DNA of 11,987 nucleotides from the NCBI GenBank assembly GCA_036398215.1, contig DASWHK010000079.1, forward strand, positions 1 through 11,987, written 5' to 3'. How positions within the stretch are numbered: position 1 is the stretch's first letter; each line of letters starts with the position of its first letter. Below, one piece after another: positions 1 through 5,945 of this stretch. The notes beneath the pieces were generated by a model. The model saw only the letters and a list, made by a program, of their open reading frames with translations. It was not told where the DNA came from and made no database searches. The translations under genes were made by a program, and so were the position numbers. This DNA is from DASWHK01 sp036398215 (GTDB lineage: Bacteria > Acidobacteriota > UBA890).

Positions 1-1
1 G

Positions 2-529
2 ACGCTGCAGGAGATCGGCCGCCGCTTCGGGCTCTCCTCCCCGGCCACCGTCTACAAGCACGTCGAGCAGCTGGTCCACAAGGGTTACCTGCGCAAGGCG
101 CCCCACCAGGGACGCGGGCTCCAGCTCGTCGACCCCGAGCCGATCCGCACGGTCGAGCTTCCGCTGCTCGGCCAGGTAGCGGGCGGACGGCCGATCGAGG
201 CGCTCACCGACCCCGAGACGGTGAACGTACCCCCGGACTTCATCGGCAGGCGGCCGGCCTACGTGCTGCGCGTGCGCGGCAGCTCGCTGCTCGATGAGCA
301 GATCCGCGACGGCGATTACCTCATCGTCGAGGACCGCAGAACCGCCGAGGACGGCGAGACCGTCATCGGCCTGCTGGCCGGCGAGGAGGTGGTGGTGAAG
401 CGGTACTACCGCCAGGACGGACTCATCCGCCTGCAACCGGCCAACCCGGCGCTCGAGCCGATGATCGTCAGCGAAGGTGACCTGCGCATCCGGGGCATCG
501 TGCTCGGGGTGATGCGCAAGTACCGCTGA
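2..529 (+). CDS. lexA: LexA repressor, C-terminal part (5' end outside window)
   Basis: SOS-response transcriptional repressor and latent serine peptidase (family S24) that cleaves itself when RecA filaments form on single-stranded DNA. The visible 175 residues begin inside the N-terminal winged helix-turn-helix: a recognition-helix region SPATVYKHVEQL at residues 13-24 and a wing ending GRGLQLV at 38-44. The dimerisation/peptidase domain follows. The self-cleavage bond Ala60-Gly61 sits in QVAGG, the nucleophilic Ser95 in RGSSLLD, and the general base Lys133 in VVVKRYY. These match Ala84-Gly85, Ser119 and Lys156 of E. coli LexA by alignment from memory, so the repressor looks cleavable. About 25 N-terminal residues are missing at the window edge. 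A GTG at 221 is internal and would remove the DNA-binding domain and cleavage site, so it is not the start. The promoter and any SOS box lie outside the window. It converges on the GalU-like gene. Confidence 0.95.
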   Translation, partial: TLQEIGRRFGLSSPATVYKHVEQLVHKGYLRKAPHQGRGLQLVDPEPIRTVELPLLGQVAGGRPIEALTDPETVNVPPDFIGRRPAYVLRVRGSSLLDEQIRDGDYLIVEDRRTAEDGETVIGLLAGEEVVVKRYYRQDGLIRLQPANPALEPMIVSEGDLRIRGIVLGVMRKYR

Positions 530-574
530 CGACGACGTCGCGGAGCAACCAAGCGTACACGCCGGCGAACATGC

Positions 575-597
575 CCCTCCGCGCCCGCGGCAGAGGG
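575..597. terminator. nested hairpin between convergent lexA and galU-like genes
   Basis: The 71-base gap between two converging stop codons (529 and 601) holds a nested inverted repeat. An outer CCCT (575-578) can pair with AGGG (594-597), and an inner CCGCG (579-583) with CGCGG (586-590) around a two-base centre. No T-run follows on either strand, so it is not a textbook intrinsic terminator. Its position between convergent genes suggests it may end transcripts from both sides. This is inference from symmetry only; in DNA this rich in G and C such repeats also arise by chance. Confidence 0.3.
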
Positions 598-600
598 CGA

Positions 601-1497
601 TTACAGCGGACGCCCGCCGGCCAGGTAGGCGTTCGCCGCCCGGTAGCCGATCTCGTTGCCGAGATCGAAGAGGCGGGCGCTGAGCCGGTGCCCGGCGAGG
701 CCGGGGCGGCGGGTCAGTCGCTGGAAAGCCGGCACGTCGTCCCACTCCCCCTCCCGCTCCGCATCGGCGCCGGCCTCCAGGGCGTCGTAGAAGGCCGGGG
801 TGAGCGCGTAGCGCGCGCAGCCGCGCAGCATCGGCCCGGAACCGCCGATCGCGAACGTCCCCGCCGCCTTGTCCGCCATGGCCAGGATGCGGTAGGAGTC
901 GCCGCCGATAGGCTCGACCTCGACGCCGCCGACGTTGCCGAGCAAGCCCTCCTGCTCCGGGCCGACCTCGACCAGTCCGATCGTATCCATTCCGGTCTCG
1001 AAGAGCGTTTTGGCGACCTCCGCCAAGGCCGGGGCCCGGCTGGCGAACCAGTTGTCGGGGACGACCACGCCGAACGGCTGATCGCCGGTCAGCGGCCGGC
1101 AGCGGATCAACGCGTCGCCGATTCCCGCCGGCTCGGGTTGCTCGACCACCTCGAGCGCCACGCCGGCCAGGTGGACGGCGGCGGCCGGCGAGGCGAGGAA
1201 GCGCCGCACCTCCTGCTGGTCGGCCGCCACGATCACCGCGACGGCCCCGGCGCCCGAGGAGACCGCCTCCTGCAGCGCCCATTCGAGCATCGGGCGGCCG
1301 CCGACCGGCAGCAGGACCTTGGGGACGGCGGCGGTCAGAGGCCGCAGGCGGGTGCCGCGGCCGGCCGCGGGGATCAGCGCCCAGAAGGGGACCGCCGGCC
1401 GGGTCTCGCCTCTCCGGGATGGTTCCGATGCCTCCGGCGAGCGCCCGCCGGGCGCGCCGGCGGCAGAAGAGCGGTGAGAAGTGCCGGCTAGCCGCAC
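601..1497 (-). CDS. GalU-like nucleotidyltransferase (sugar-1-phosphate NTP transferase)
   Basis: Nucleotidyltransferase of the UTP-glucose-1-phosphate uridylyltransferase type, expected to activate a sugar phosphate as an NDP-sugar in the cytoplasm. With the GTG start at 1497 it is 298 residues. The nucleotide-binding signature runs from ALIPAAGRGTR (40-50) to the PKVLLP segment (59-64). A GalU-like block QPEPAGIGDAL follows at 120-130, a metal-site Asp148 in VVVPDN, and the C-terminal FDLGNEIGY at 277-285. The usual E-K-P motif is degenerate (ADKAAG at 208-213; Lys210 kept), so glucose specificity is uncertain. The start is a problem: between the upstream SDR stop (1488) and the conserved core the only in-frame options are GTG 1497, overlapping the SDR by 10 bases and adding a 39-residue low-complexity leader, or CTG 1377. 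No ATG or TTG exists there. It is the last gene of the minus-strand set. Confidence 0.8.
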   Translation of the reverse strand: MRLAGTSHRSSAAGAPGGRSPEASEPSRRGETRPAVPFWALIPAAGRGTRLRPLTAAVPKVLLPVGGRPMLEWALQEAVSSGAGAVAVIVAADQQEVRRFLASPAAAVHLAGVALEVVEQPEPAGIGDALIRCRPLTGDQPFGVVVPDNWFASRAPALAEVAKTLFETGMDTIGLVEVGPEQEGLLGNVGGVEVEPIGGDSYRILAMADKAAGTFAIGGSGPMLRGCARYALTPAFYDALEAGADAEREGEWDDVPAFQRLTRRPGLAGHRLSARLFDLGNEIGYRAANAYLAGGRPL

Positions 1498-2246
1498 AGC
1501 ACGTTGCCGCCGTTGACGTTGACGATCTCGCCGGTGATGTACGAGGCGAGATCGCTGGCCAGGAAGCAGGCGGCCGCCGCGATCTCCTCCGGGCGGCCGG
1601 CACGCCGCAGCGGGATGGTGGCGAAGATCGTCTCGCCGTCGCGGGCCAGGGCCTCCTCCGCCATGTCGGTGTGAACCCACCCGGGGGCGACGCAGTTGAC
1701 GCGGATGCCGTGCTCCGCGAGCTCCGCGGCCAGCGACTTGGTCCAGGCGATCATCCCGCCCTTGGACGCCGCGTAGTGGGCGTGCCCGGCCTCGCCGCGC
1801 TGGCCGGCCGTCGAGGAGATGTTGACGATCGCCCCGCTGCCGGCGGCGATCATGTGGGGGACAGCCTGACGACTGGCCAGATAGGTTCCCTTGAGGTTGA
1901 CGTCGATCATCTCGTCCCACTCGGCCTCGCTCATCCGCTCGATCGGCGCCCCCTTCCAGATACCGGCGTTGCACACCAGGATGTCGAGGCGGCCCCAGCG
2001 GTCGATGCAGGCGGCTATCGTGGCCTCGACCTCCGCGGCCGCCGCAACGTCGGCGGCGGCGGCGAAGGCGCTGCCACCGGCCGACTCGATCTGTTCGACA
2101 ACCGCGGCGGCGGCGGCGGCGTCGCGGTGATAGTGGACGGCCACGGCCGCCCCCGCCTCGGCCAAGCCGAGGGCCACGGCGCGGCCGATGCCGCGCGAGG
2201 CGCCGGTGACCAGGGCGGTGCGTCCCGCAAGCTCGATGTGCGTCAT
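1488..2246 (-). CDS. short-chain dehydrogenase/reductase, FabG-like
   Basis: NAD(P)-dependent oxidoreductase of the classical SDR family, closest in feel to 3-oxoacyl-ACP reductase (FabG), which reduces 3-ketoacyl thioesters to 3-hydroxyacyl forms. It has 252 residues, normal for the family. Visible motifs are the cofactor loop TGASRGIG (14-21), CNAG (92-95), Asn117 of the catalytic tetrad, Ser145 in ISSTAG, and Tyr158-x3-Lys162 in HYAASKGG. A C-terminal NVNGG at 243-247 is typical. An alanine-rich stretch near residues 43-48 is written by a CGG repeat (2105-2119 on the plus strand). ATG 2246 overlaps the TGA of the preceding methyltransferase as ATGA and has a good ribosome site. Substrate cannot be fixed: the gene is not beside acpP or fabF, so a role in fatty acid synthesis, polyester or sugar metabolism is equally possible. 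Confidence 0.88.
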   Translation of the reverse strand: MTHIELAGRTALVTGASRGIGRAVALGLAEAGAAVAVHYHRDAAAAAAVVEQIESAGGSAFAAAADVAAAAEVEATIAACIDRWGRLDILVCNAGIWKGAPIERMSEAEWDEMIDVNLKGTYLASRQAVPHMIAAGSGAIVNISSTAGQRGEAGHAHYAASKGGMIAWTKSLAAELAEHGIRVNCVAPGWVHTDMAEEALARDGETIFATIPLRRAGRPEEIAAAACFLASDLASYITGEIVNVNGGNVLCG

Positions 2247-2884
2247 GATTCTCTCCGCGTGCACGTCACGATGTACCAGTTGCCGATCATGGTGGCCCGT
2301 TCGATCCGATCGATGTCGATGGCGGCCCGCTCGAACAAGGGCTCGAGCGGGAAGTCCGCCTGGAAGCCGCACAACCGCGAGGTCAGCGCCGATAGGGCCC
2401 GCTCGATGCCGGCAACGATCCGGTTGGCCGGCGAGAAGTGGTTCAGGATGACGATCTTGCCCCCCGGCTTGCAGACCCTCCGCAGATCGCGCAGCAGCGC
2501 CGCGGGCCGGGGGGCGGCGGAAACCACGAAGGGCGCCAGCGCGGCGTCGAACGTGGCGTCGGCGAACGGCAGCCGCCGCCCATCGCCCTCGACCAGCGTC
2601 CAGCGGCCGCGCCTCCCCCGCCGCCGGCGCAGCCTCGCGCGCTCGAGCATGGCGCGGGAGAAATCGACGCCGACGACCCGGCAATCCTCCGGAAAAAGCG
2701 GCAGTGAGAGGCCGGTGCCGACGCCCACCTCGATCGCCCGGCCGTTGTCCGGAAGGTCCAGCCGCTCGATGGCGCGCCGGCGCGCCGCCGAGAACCAGAT
2801 GCCGAAGGTCCAGTCGTAGGTCCTGGCCCAGCGTGAGTAGGCCGCCTGGACGGTCGCCGCATCCATGCCGGACCCGGGGCTCAT
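2243..2884 (-). CDS. SAM-dependent methyltransferase, PmtA-like (phospholipid N-methyltransferase candidate)
   Basis: Class I SAM-dependent methyltransferase of 213 residues. The SAM-binding motif I is EVGVGTG at 52-58; the acidic end of strand 2 is VGVDFS at 71-76; DGRRLPFADATFD (101-113) covers motif II; and VCKPGGKIVILNHF (137-150) covers motif III. The N-terminal YSRWARTYDWTFG (16-28), the VVSAAPRPAALL segment and the NHF/GFQADFPLEPL region recall Rhodobacter-type PmtA. That enzyme methylates phosphatidylethanolamine to phosphatidylcholine at the membrane surface. This is recognition from memory, not a search; UbiE-like methyltransferases are the main alternative. An arginine-rich patch lies at 84-94. 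ATG 2884 is preferred over ATG 2866 because it overlaps the metallohydrolase stop as ATGA. The stop in turn overlaps the SDR start, so the three genes are probably translationally coupled. Confidence 0.8.
   Translation of the reverse strand: MSPGSGMDAATVQAAYSRWARTYDWTFGIWFSAARRRAIERLDLPDNGRAIEVGVGTGLSLPLFPEDCRVVGVDFSRAMLERARLRRRRGRRGRWTLVEGDGRRLPFADATFDAALAPFVVSAAPRPAALLRDLRRVCKPGGKIVILNHFSPANRIVAGIERALSALTSRLCGFQADFPLEPLFERAAIDIDRIERATMIGNWYIVTCTRRES
2251..2256 (-). promoter_or_regulatory. ribosome binding site of the SDR gene
   Basis: On the minus strand GGAGAG lies just ahead of ATG 2246, with GGAG six bases from the start. It sits inside the 3' end of the methyltransferase gene and supports the ATG that overlaps the upstream stop codon. 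Confidence 0.55.
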
Positions 2885-3714
2885 CTCGCCCCGCCCCGGC
2901 CGGCGATCGCGTAGCGGGCTCCGTCGCGCCCCAGCTCGACGGGCCCCGTGAAGGCGGCCTTGGCCTCCTCGAGGCACTCCGCCAGTAAGGGCTCCTCGGC
3001 GACGCCGAGGTGCACGAGCACCAGCCCGGCGGCGCCGGCGGCGGCGGCGATCTCGCCGGCCTCCCGGGCGCTGGAGTGGTTCGCCGCGAAGTCCTCGCGC
3101 AGCCGGTGCGGGCCGCCGCAGTCGTGCAGGAGCAGGTCGGCATGGCGCGCCAGGGCGGCCACGGCAGCGCAAGGGCGCGTGTCGGAGGAATGGCACAGCG
3201 AGGCGCCCTTCGCCTCGAGCCGGAGGGCGGCGGTGTCTCTGCCGTGGGCCGTCGGTGCGGCCACGATGCGCATGCCGCCGCCGGCGACCACCTCGAAGCC
3301 CTCCTCCATCTCGATGGGACGCAGGCGTAACGTCGGGTAGCGGTCGCCCTCCAGGCCGTGGGCGGCGACGATCGCCCCGACCCTCTCCAGCGCCGCCGGC
3401 GGGGCGTGGATCTCCAGCGACTCCGGGGCGCCGGCCACGGCGATGGCGTGGAGAAGGTGCGCGAGCCCGTAGATGTGGTCGACGTGATCATGGGTGATCA
3501 GCAGACGGCGCAGGTCGGCCGGCCGCAGGTCGAGGCGGGCCAGCTTGTGCACGACGGCGCCCGGGCAGTCGATCAACGACCAGCCGTCAGGACCGCGCAC
3601 GAGCAGGCTGGTGGTATCGCGCGCCGCGGTGGGCAACGCCGCCCCCGAGCCCAGCAGGTGCAGCTCGAGCCCGCGGCGCTCATCGTTGAACCCATCAGCG
3701 AGCGTTGAACCCAT
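2881..3714 (-). CDS. metallo-beta-lactamase-fold hydrolase, RNase Z/ElaC-like
   Basis: Hydrolase with the metallo-beta-lactamase fold, about 277 residues from ATG 3714. The first zinc motif is HDHVDH at residues 75-80. A second metal His is likely in TAHGRD, the bridging Asp in SSDTRP, and the last His in LVLVHLG. The block NHSSAREAGEIA near the C terminus resembles the HSTAREA motif of RNase Z, which cuts the 3' trailer from tRNA precursors. No clear Gly-Pro-rich flexible arm (the tRNA-gripping exosite of long-arm RNase Z) is visible, so a non-tRNA phosphodiesterase or arylsulfatase-like activity is also possible. TTG 3717 immediately precedes the ATG in frame and is an alternative start. 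The gene begins seven to ten bases after the ybdK-like stop, and its end overlaps the methyltransferase start. A short duplication covers its first codons. Confidence 0.8.
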   Translation of the reverse strand: MGSTLADGFNDERRGLELHLLGSGAALPTAARDTTSLLVRGPDGWSLIDCPGAVVHKLARLDLRPADLRRLLITHDHVDHIYGLAHLLHAIAVAGAPESLEIHAPPAALERVGAIVAAHGLEGDRYPTLRLRPIEMEEGFEVVAGGGMRIVAAPTAHGRDTAALRLEAKGASLCHSSDTRPCAAVAALARHADLLLHDCGGPHRLREDFAANHSSAREAGEIAAAAGAAGLVLVHLGVAEEPLLAECLEEAKAAFTGPVELGRDGARYAIAGRGGAR

Positions 3715-3716
3715 CA
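3684..3716. repeat. 14-base direct repeat with 19-base period at the metallohydrolase start
   Basis: CGTTGAACCCATCA occurs at 3684-3697 and again, identical, at 3703-3716, separated by five bases. On the minus strand each copy contains an ATG; only the one at 3714 is in frame with the metallohydrolase. The period is 19, not a multiple of three, so gain or loss of one unit would change the reading frame linking the upstream start region to the gene. Confidence 0.9.
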
Positions 3717-3723
3717 AAGGATC

Positions 3724-4872
3724 TCAACCGGCGACCGCCTCGGGGTTCCTGATGCCGACGTCGCGCGCCTGCTCGAGCAGCCGCAGCTGCAGGCGTCGCA
3801 GGTCACCCCCGCACTCCGCCAGCAGGGCCCGCTGCAGCGTCGCCCCATTGCCCTCGACGAGGATCCGGCGGATGCCGTCGAGATAGCCCGTGGTGCGCAG
3901 CGCCGCCGCCGCCGGGGCGGCGACCTCCAGCATGCGCTCGACGTAGGCGGGCATCGACAGGACCTCGCCCGTGGCCGCGTCGATGACGTCGGCCGCGAGC
4001 CCGAAGCGCATCCCCTTCCAGCGCCCGTCTTCGAGGTATGCCCCGACCAGCTCCGGCTCGGGCTCGCCGGCCCGGTGGGCGTCGGCGTAGGCGACCACCA
4101 GCGCCTGGGTGAGAGCGACGATCGCTGCGGTGCGCGGGATCGAGACCTGCACGTCGCAGGCCCGGACCTCGACGGTCCCGTACTGGGGATGGACGCGCAC
4201 GTTCCACCAGATTTGCCGGGGCTTGGTGATCGCCCCGGCGGCGATCAGCGCGTCGATCTGGGCGGCGAACTGCGCGTAGCTCTCCAGCCGCGGCGGGATA
4301 CCGGCGCGCGGAAAGGCGCCGAACGCGTAGACCCGCGCCGCATCCCAACCCGTGTCGACGGCGTCCAGGAACGGCGAGTTGGCGGCGACGGCGATCAACG
4401 GCCCGATCCATTGCCGCAGCCGGTTGGCGACGTAGACGGCGCGGTCGCCGTCGTCGACGCCGACGTGGACGTGGAGCCCAAAGGTGATGTTGCGCAGCGC
4501 CACGTAGCCGAGCTGGTCGCGGACCCAGCGATAGTCGGGGGTGTCGACGATCCCCTGCTCCTTGGGCTCGGCGTAGGGATGGGTGCCTGTCATGCCCAGC
4601 ACGGCGCCGGCCGCCTCGGCGAGCGCGGCGACCTGCCGGCGCTTCTCGATCAGTCGGTCGATCGCCTCCTCGACCGTCTCCGAGACCTCGATGTTGGCCT
4701 CGACGAGGCTGAGGAGCAGGTCGTAGCTGAGCCGCTCGCGCAGCGCCGGGTCGGCCCGCCGCATGATCTCGTCGACGACGGGCACCAGATCGCCGCTGCG
4801 CGGGTCGCAGAGCTGGTACTCCTCCTCGATTCCGAGCGTCGGCCGCGGGCTCGGTGTGTACTCGAAAGGCAT
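3724..4872 (-). CDS. ybdK: carboxylate-amine ligase, YbdK/GCS2 family
   Basis: ATP-dependent carboxylate-amine ligase of the GCS2 family (glutamate-cysteine ligase type 2, YbdK). It is expected to join the gamma-carboxylate of glutamate to an amine; E. coli YbdK has only weak glutamate-cysteine ligase activity, so the true amine is open. It is 382 residues, against about 372 in E. coli. Visible family blocks are TLGIEEEYQL near residue 13 (the ATP/metal glutamates), THPYAEPKEQ, FGLHVHVGV, NSPFLDAVDTGW, and YGTVEVRACDVQ. ATG 4872 is chosen because it gives the family-typical N terminus; an in-frame TTG at 4917 would add 15 residues of unlikely sequence. No strong ribosome site precedes it. It is first in the five-gene minus-strand set, 92 bases after the oxidoreductase stop, so it could be read through from the lpx operon or have its own promoter. 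Confidence 0.9.
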   Translation of the reverse strand: MPFEYTPSPRPTLGIEEEYQLCDPRSGDLVPVVDEIMRRADPALRERLSYDLLLSLVEANIEVSETVEEAIDRLIEKRRQVAALAEAAGAVLGMTGTHPYAEPKEQGIVDTPDYRWVRDQLGYVALRNITFGLHVHVGVDDGDRAVYVANRLRQWIGPLIAVAANSPFLDAVDTGWDAARVYAFGAFPRAGIPPRLESYAQFAAQIDALIAAGAITKPRQIWWNVRVHPQYGTVEVRACDVQVSIPRTAAIVALTQALVVAYADAHRAGEPEPELVGAYLEDGRWKGMRFGLAADVIDAATGEVLSMPAYVERMLEVAAPAAAALRTTGYLDGIRRILVEGNGATLQRALLAECGGDLRRLQLRLLEQARDVGIRNPEAVAG

Positions 4873-4964
4873 CGGTGGCACCCGGGAAGGTGGGGGGCGA
4901 AGCGGCGAGTTTATCAAACCGCCGGCCGGATTACGGAAGCGGGATCACAGAACGGGCCGCGGCA

Positions 4965-5912
4965 TCAACCCATTCGCTCCTCGATGGCGGCGCGAATGGC
5001 GAGAGCGGTCTGCAGGGCCCGCCGCGCGGCAGGGCCGTCGGCGCGCGGCGGGCGTCGCAGGCGGCAGTTGTCGACGAAATCCCGCAGCTGCCGCTGCAGT
5101 GGCTCCTCCGTCGAGGTATCGATCGGCTCCCTCTCGATCCGGCTCGGCTGGCCTGCGGTCCGCACCAATCGGTAGTGCTCCACCGTGTGGGCCGTGTAGT
5201 CGACCGACAGGTACGAATCCGGCTGGAAGACTCGCACCTTGCGGATACGGTTGACGCTCACCCGGCTCGCCGTCAGGTTGGCGATGCAGCCGCTGGCGAA
5301 TTCCAGGCGGGCGTTGGCGAAATCGATCGCCTCGGTGAGGATCGGGACCCCGACGGCGCGGATCTCGACGACCTCCGAGCCCCCGACAAGCTCGTGGACG
5401 ATGTCGATGTCGTGGATCATCAGGTCGAGGACGACATCGGTCTCGAGGCTGCGGGGCACCAGCGAGCCCAGCCGGTCGACCTCGATGAACCCCGGCCGGC
5501 TCACCAGCCCGGTCATCGTCTCGACAGCCGGGTTGAAGCGCTCGATGTGGCCGACCTGGAGGATCCTGCCGCTGCGCGCCGCCGCGGCGATGAGCGCATC
5601 GGCCGCTTCGAGCGAAGCGGCCAGGGGCTTTTCGACCAGAAGATCGCAGCCGGCCTCGAGGCAGCGGACGCCGATCTCGTGGTGCTCGGGCGTGGGGACC
5701 GCGATGGTCGCGACGTCGACGGCCTCCAGCAGCGCGTCGAGCTCCTCGAAGGCGCGGACGCCGAACTTCTCGGCCACCGCCCGGCAGCGAGCCGGGTCGA
5801 TGTCGTGGACGCCGACCAGCTCGCAGCCCTCGAGCTGCGCGTAGACGCGGGCGTGATGGCGCCCCATGGCCCCGACACCGACGACCCCGGCCCGCACCGC
5901 CTCAGCGCGCAT
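4965..5912 (-). CDS. Gfo/Idh/MocA-family oxidoreductase (GnnA-like candidate)
   Basis: NAD(P)-dependent sugar dehydrogenase family protein of 315 residues. The Rossmann motif is GVVGVGAMG at 9-17, followed by an acidic strand end at VHDIDP (35-40). The family signature EKP is at 94-96, with AVPTPEHHE before it and the active-site block LMIHDIDIV (164-172, His167-Asp168) after it. In lpx clusters such proteins include GnnA, which oxidises the 3-hydroxyl of UDP-GlcNAc before GnnB aminates it, giving lipid A with 2,3-diamino-2,3-dideoxyglucose. That assignment is inference from location; no GnnB-like aminotransferase is in the window. I recall similar oxidoreductases beside lpxI in other deltaproteobacteria but could not check. 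ATG 5912 follows the LpxI stop by 33 bases, with AGGG about eight bases upstream. It is the last gene of the lpx operon here. Confidence 0.88.
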   Translation of the reverse strand: MRAEAVRAGVVGVGAMGRHHARVYAQLEGCELVGVHDIDPARCRAVAEKFGVRAFEELDALLEAVDVATIAVPTPEHHEIGVRCLEAGCDLLVEKPLAASLEAADALIAAAARSGRILQVGHIERFNPAVETMTGLVSRPGFIEVDRLGSLVPRSLETDVVLDLMIHDIDIVHELVGGSEVVEIRAVGVPILTEAIDFANARLEFASGCIANLTASRVSVNRIRKVRVFQPDSYLSVDYTAHTVEHYRLVRTAGQPSRIEREPIDTSTEEPLQRQLRDFVDNCRLRRPPRADGPAARRALQTALAIRAAIEERMG

Positions 5913-5945
5913 CGTTCGGACCCTGGAACCCGGCGGCGCGCACGG

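Noticed and set aside
571..1491. 306-codon plus-strand frame opposite the GalU-like gene
   Set aside because: Arg/Gly/Ala-rich without motifs; it lies antisense to a recognisable nucleotidyltransferase domain.
1498..1974. Upstream extension of the GalU-like frame through the SDR gene
   Set aside because: The added residues are Arg/Gly-rich shadow of the SDR coding sequence; the real gene cannot start before about 1497.
2105..2119. CGG trinucleotide repeat
   Set aside because: Only five units, encoding an Ala run in the SDR; expected in GC-rich coding DNA and not evidence of a variable locus.
4905..4945. Possible promoter for the ybdK-like gene around GATAAA
   Set aside because: The -10-like hexamer matches only four of six and the sequence 17 bases upstream is a poor -35; not enough to call.
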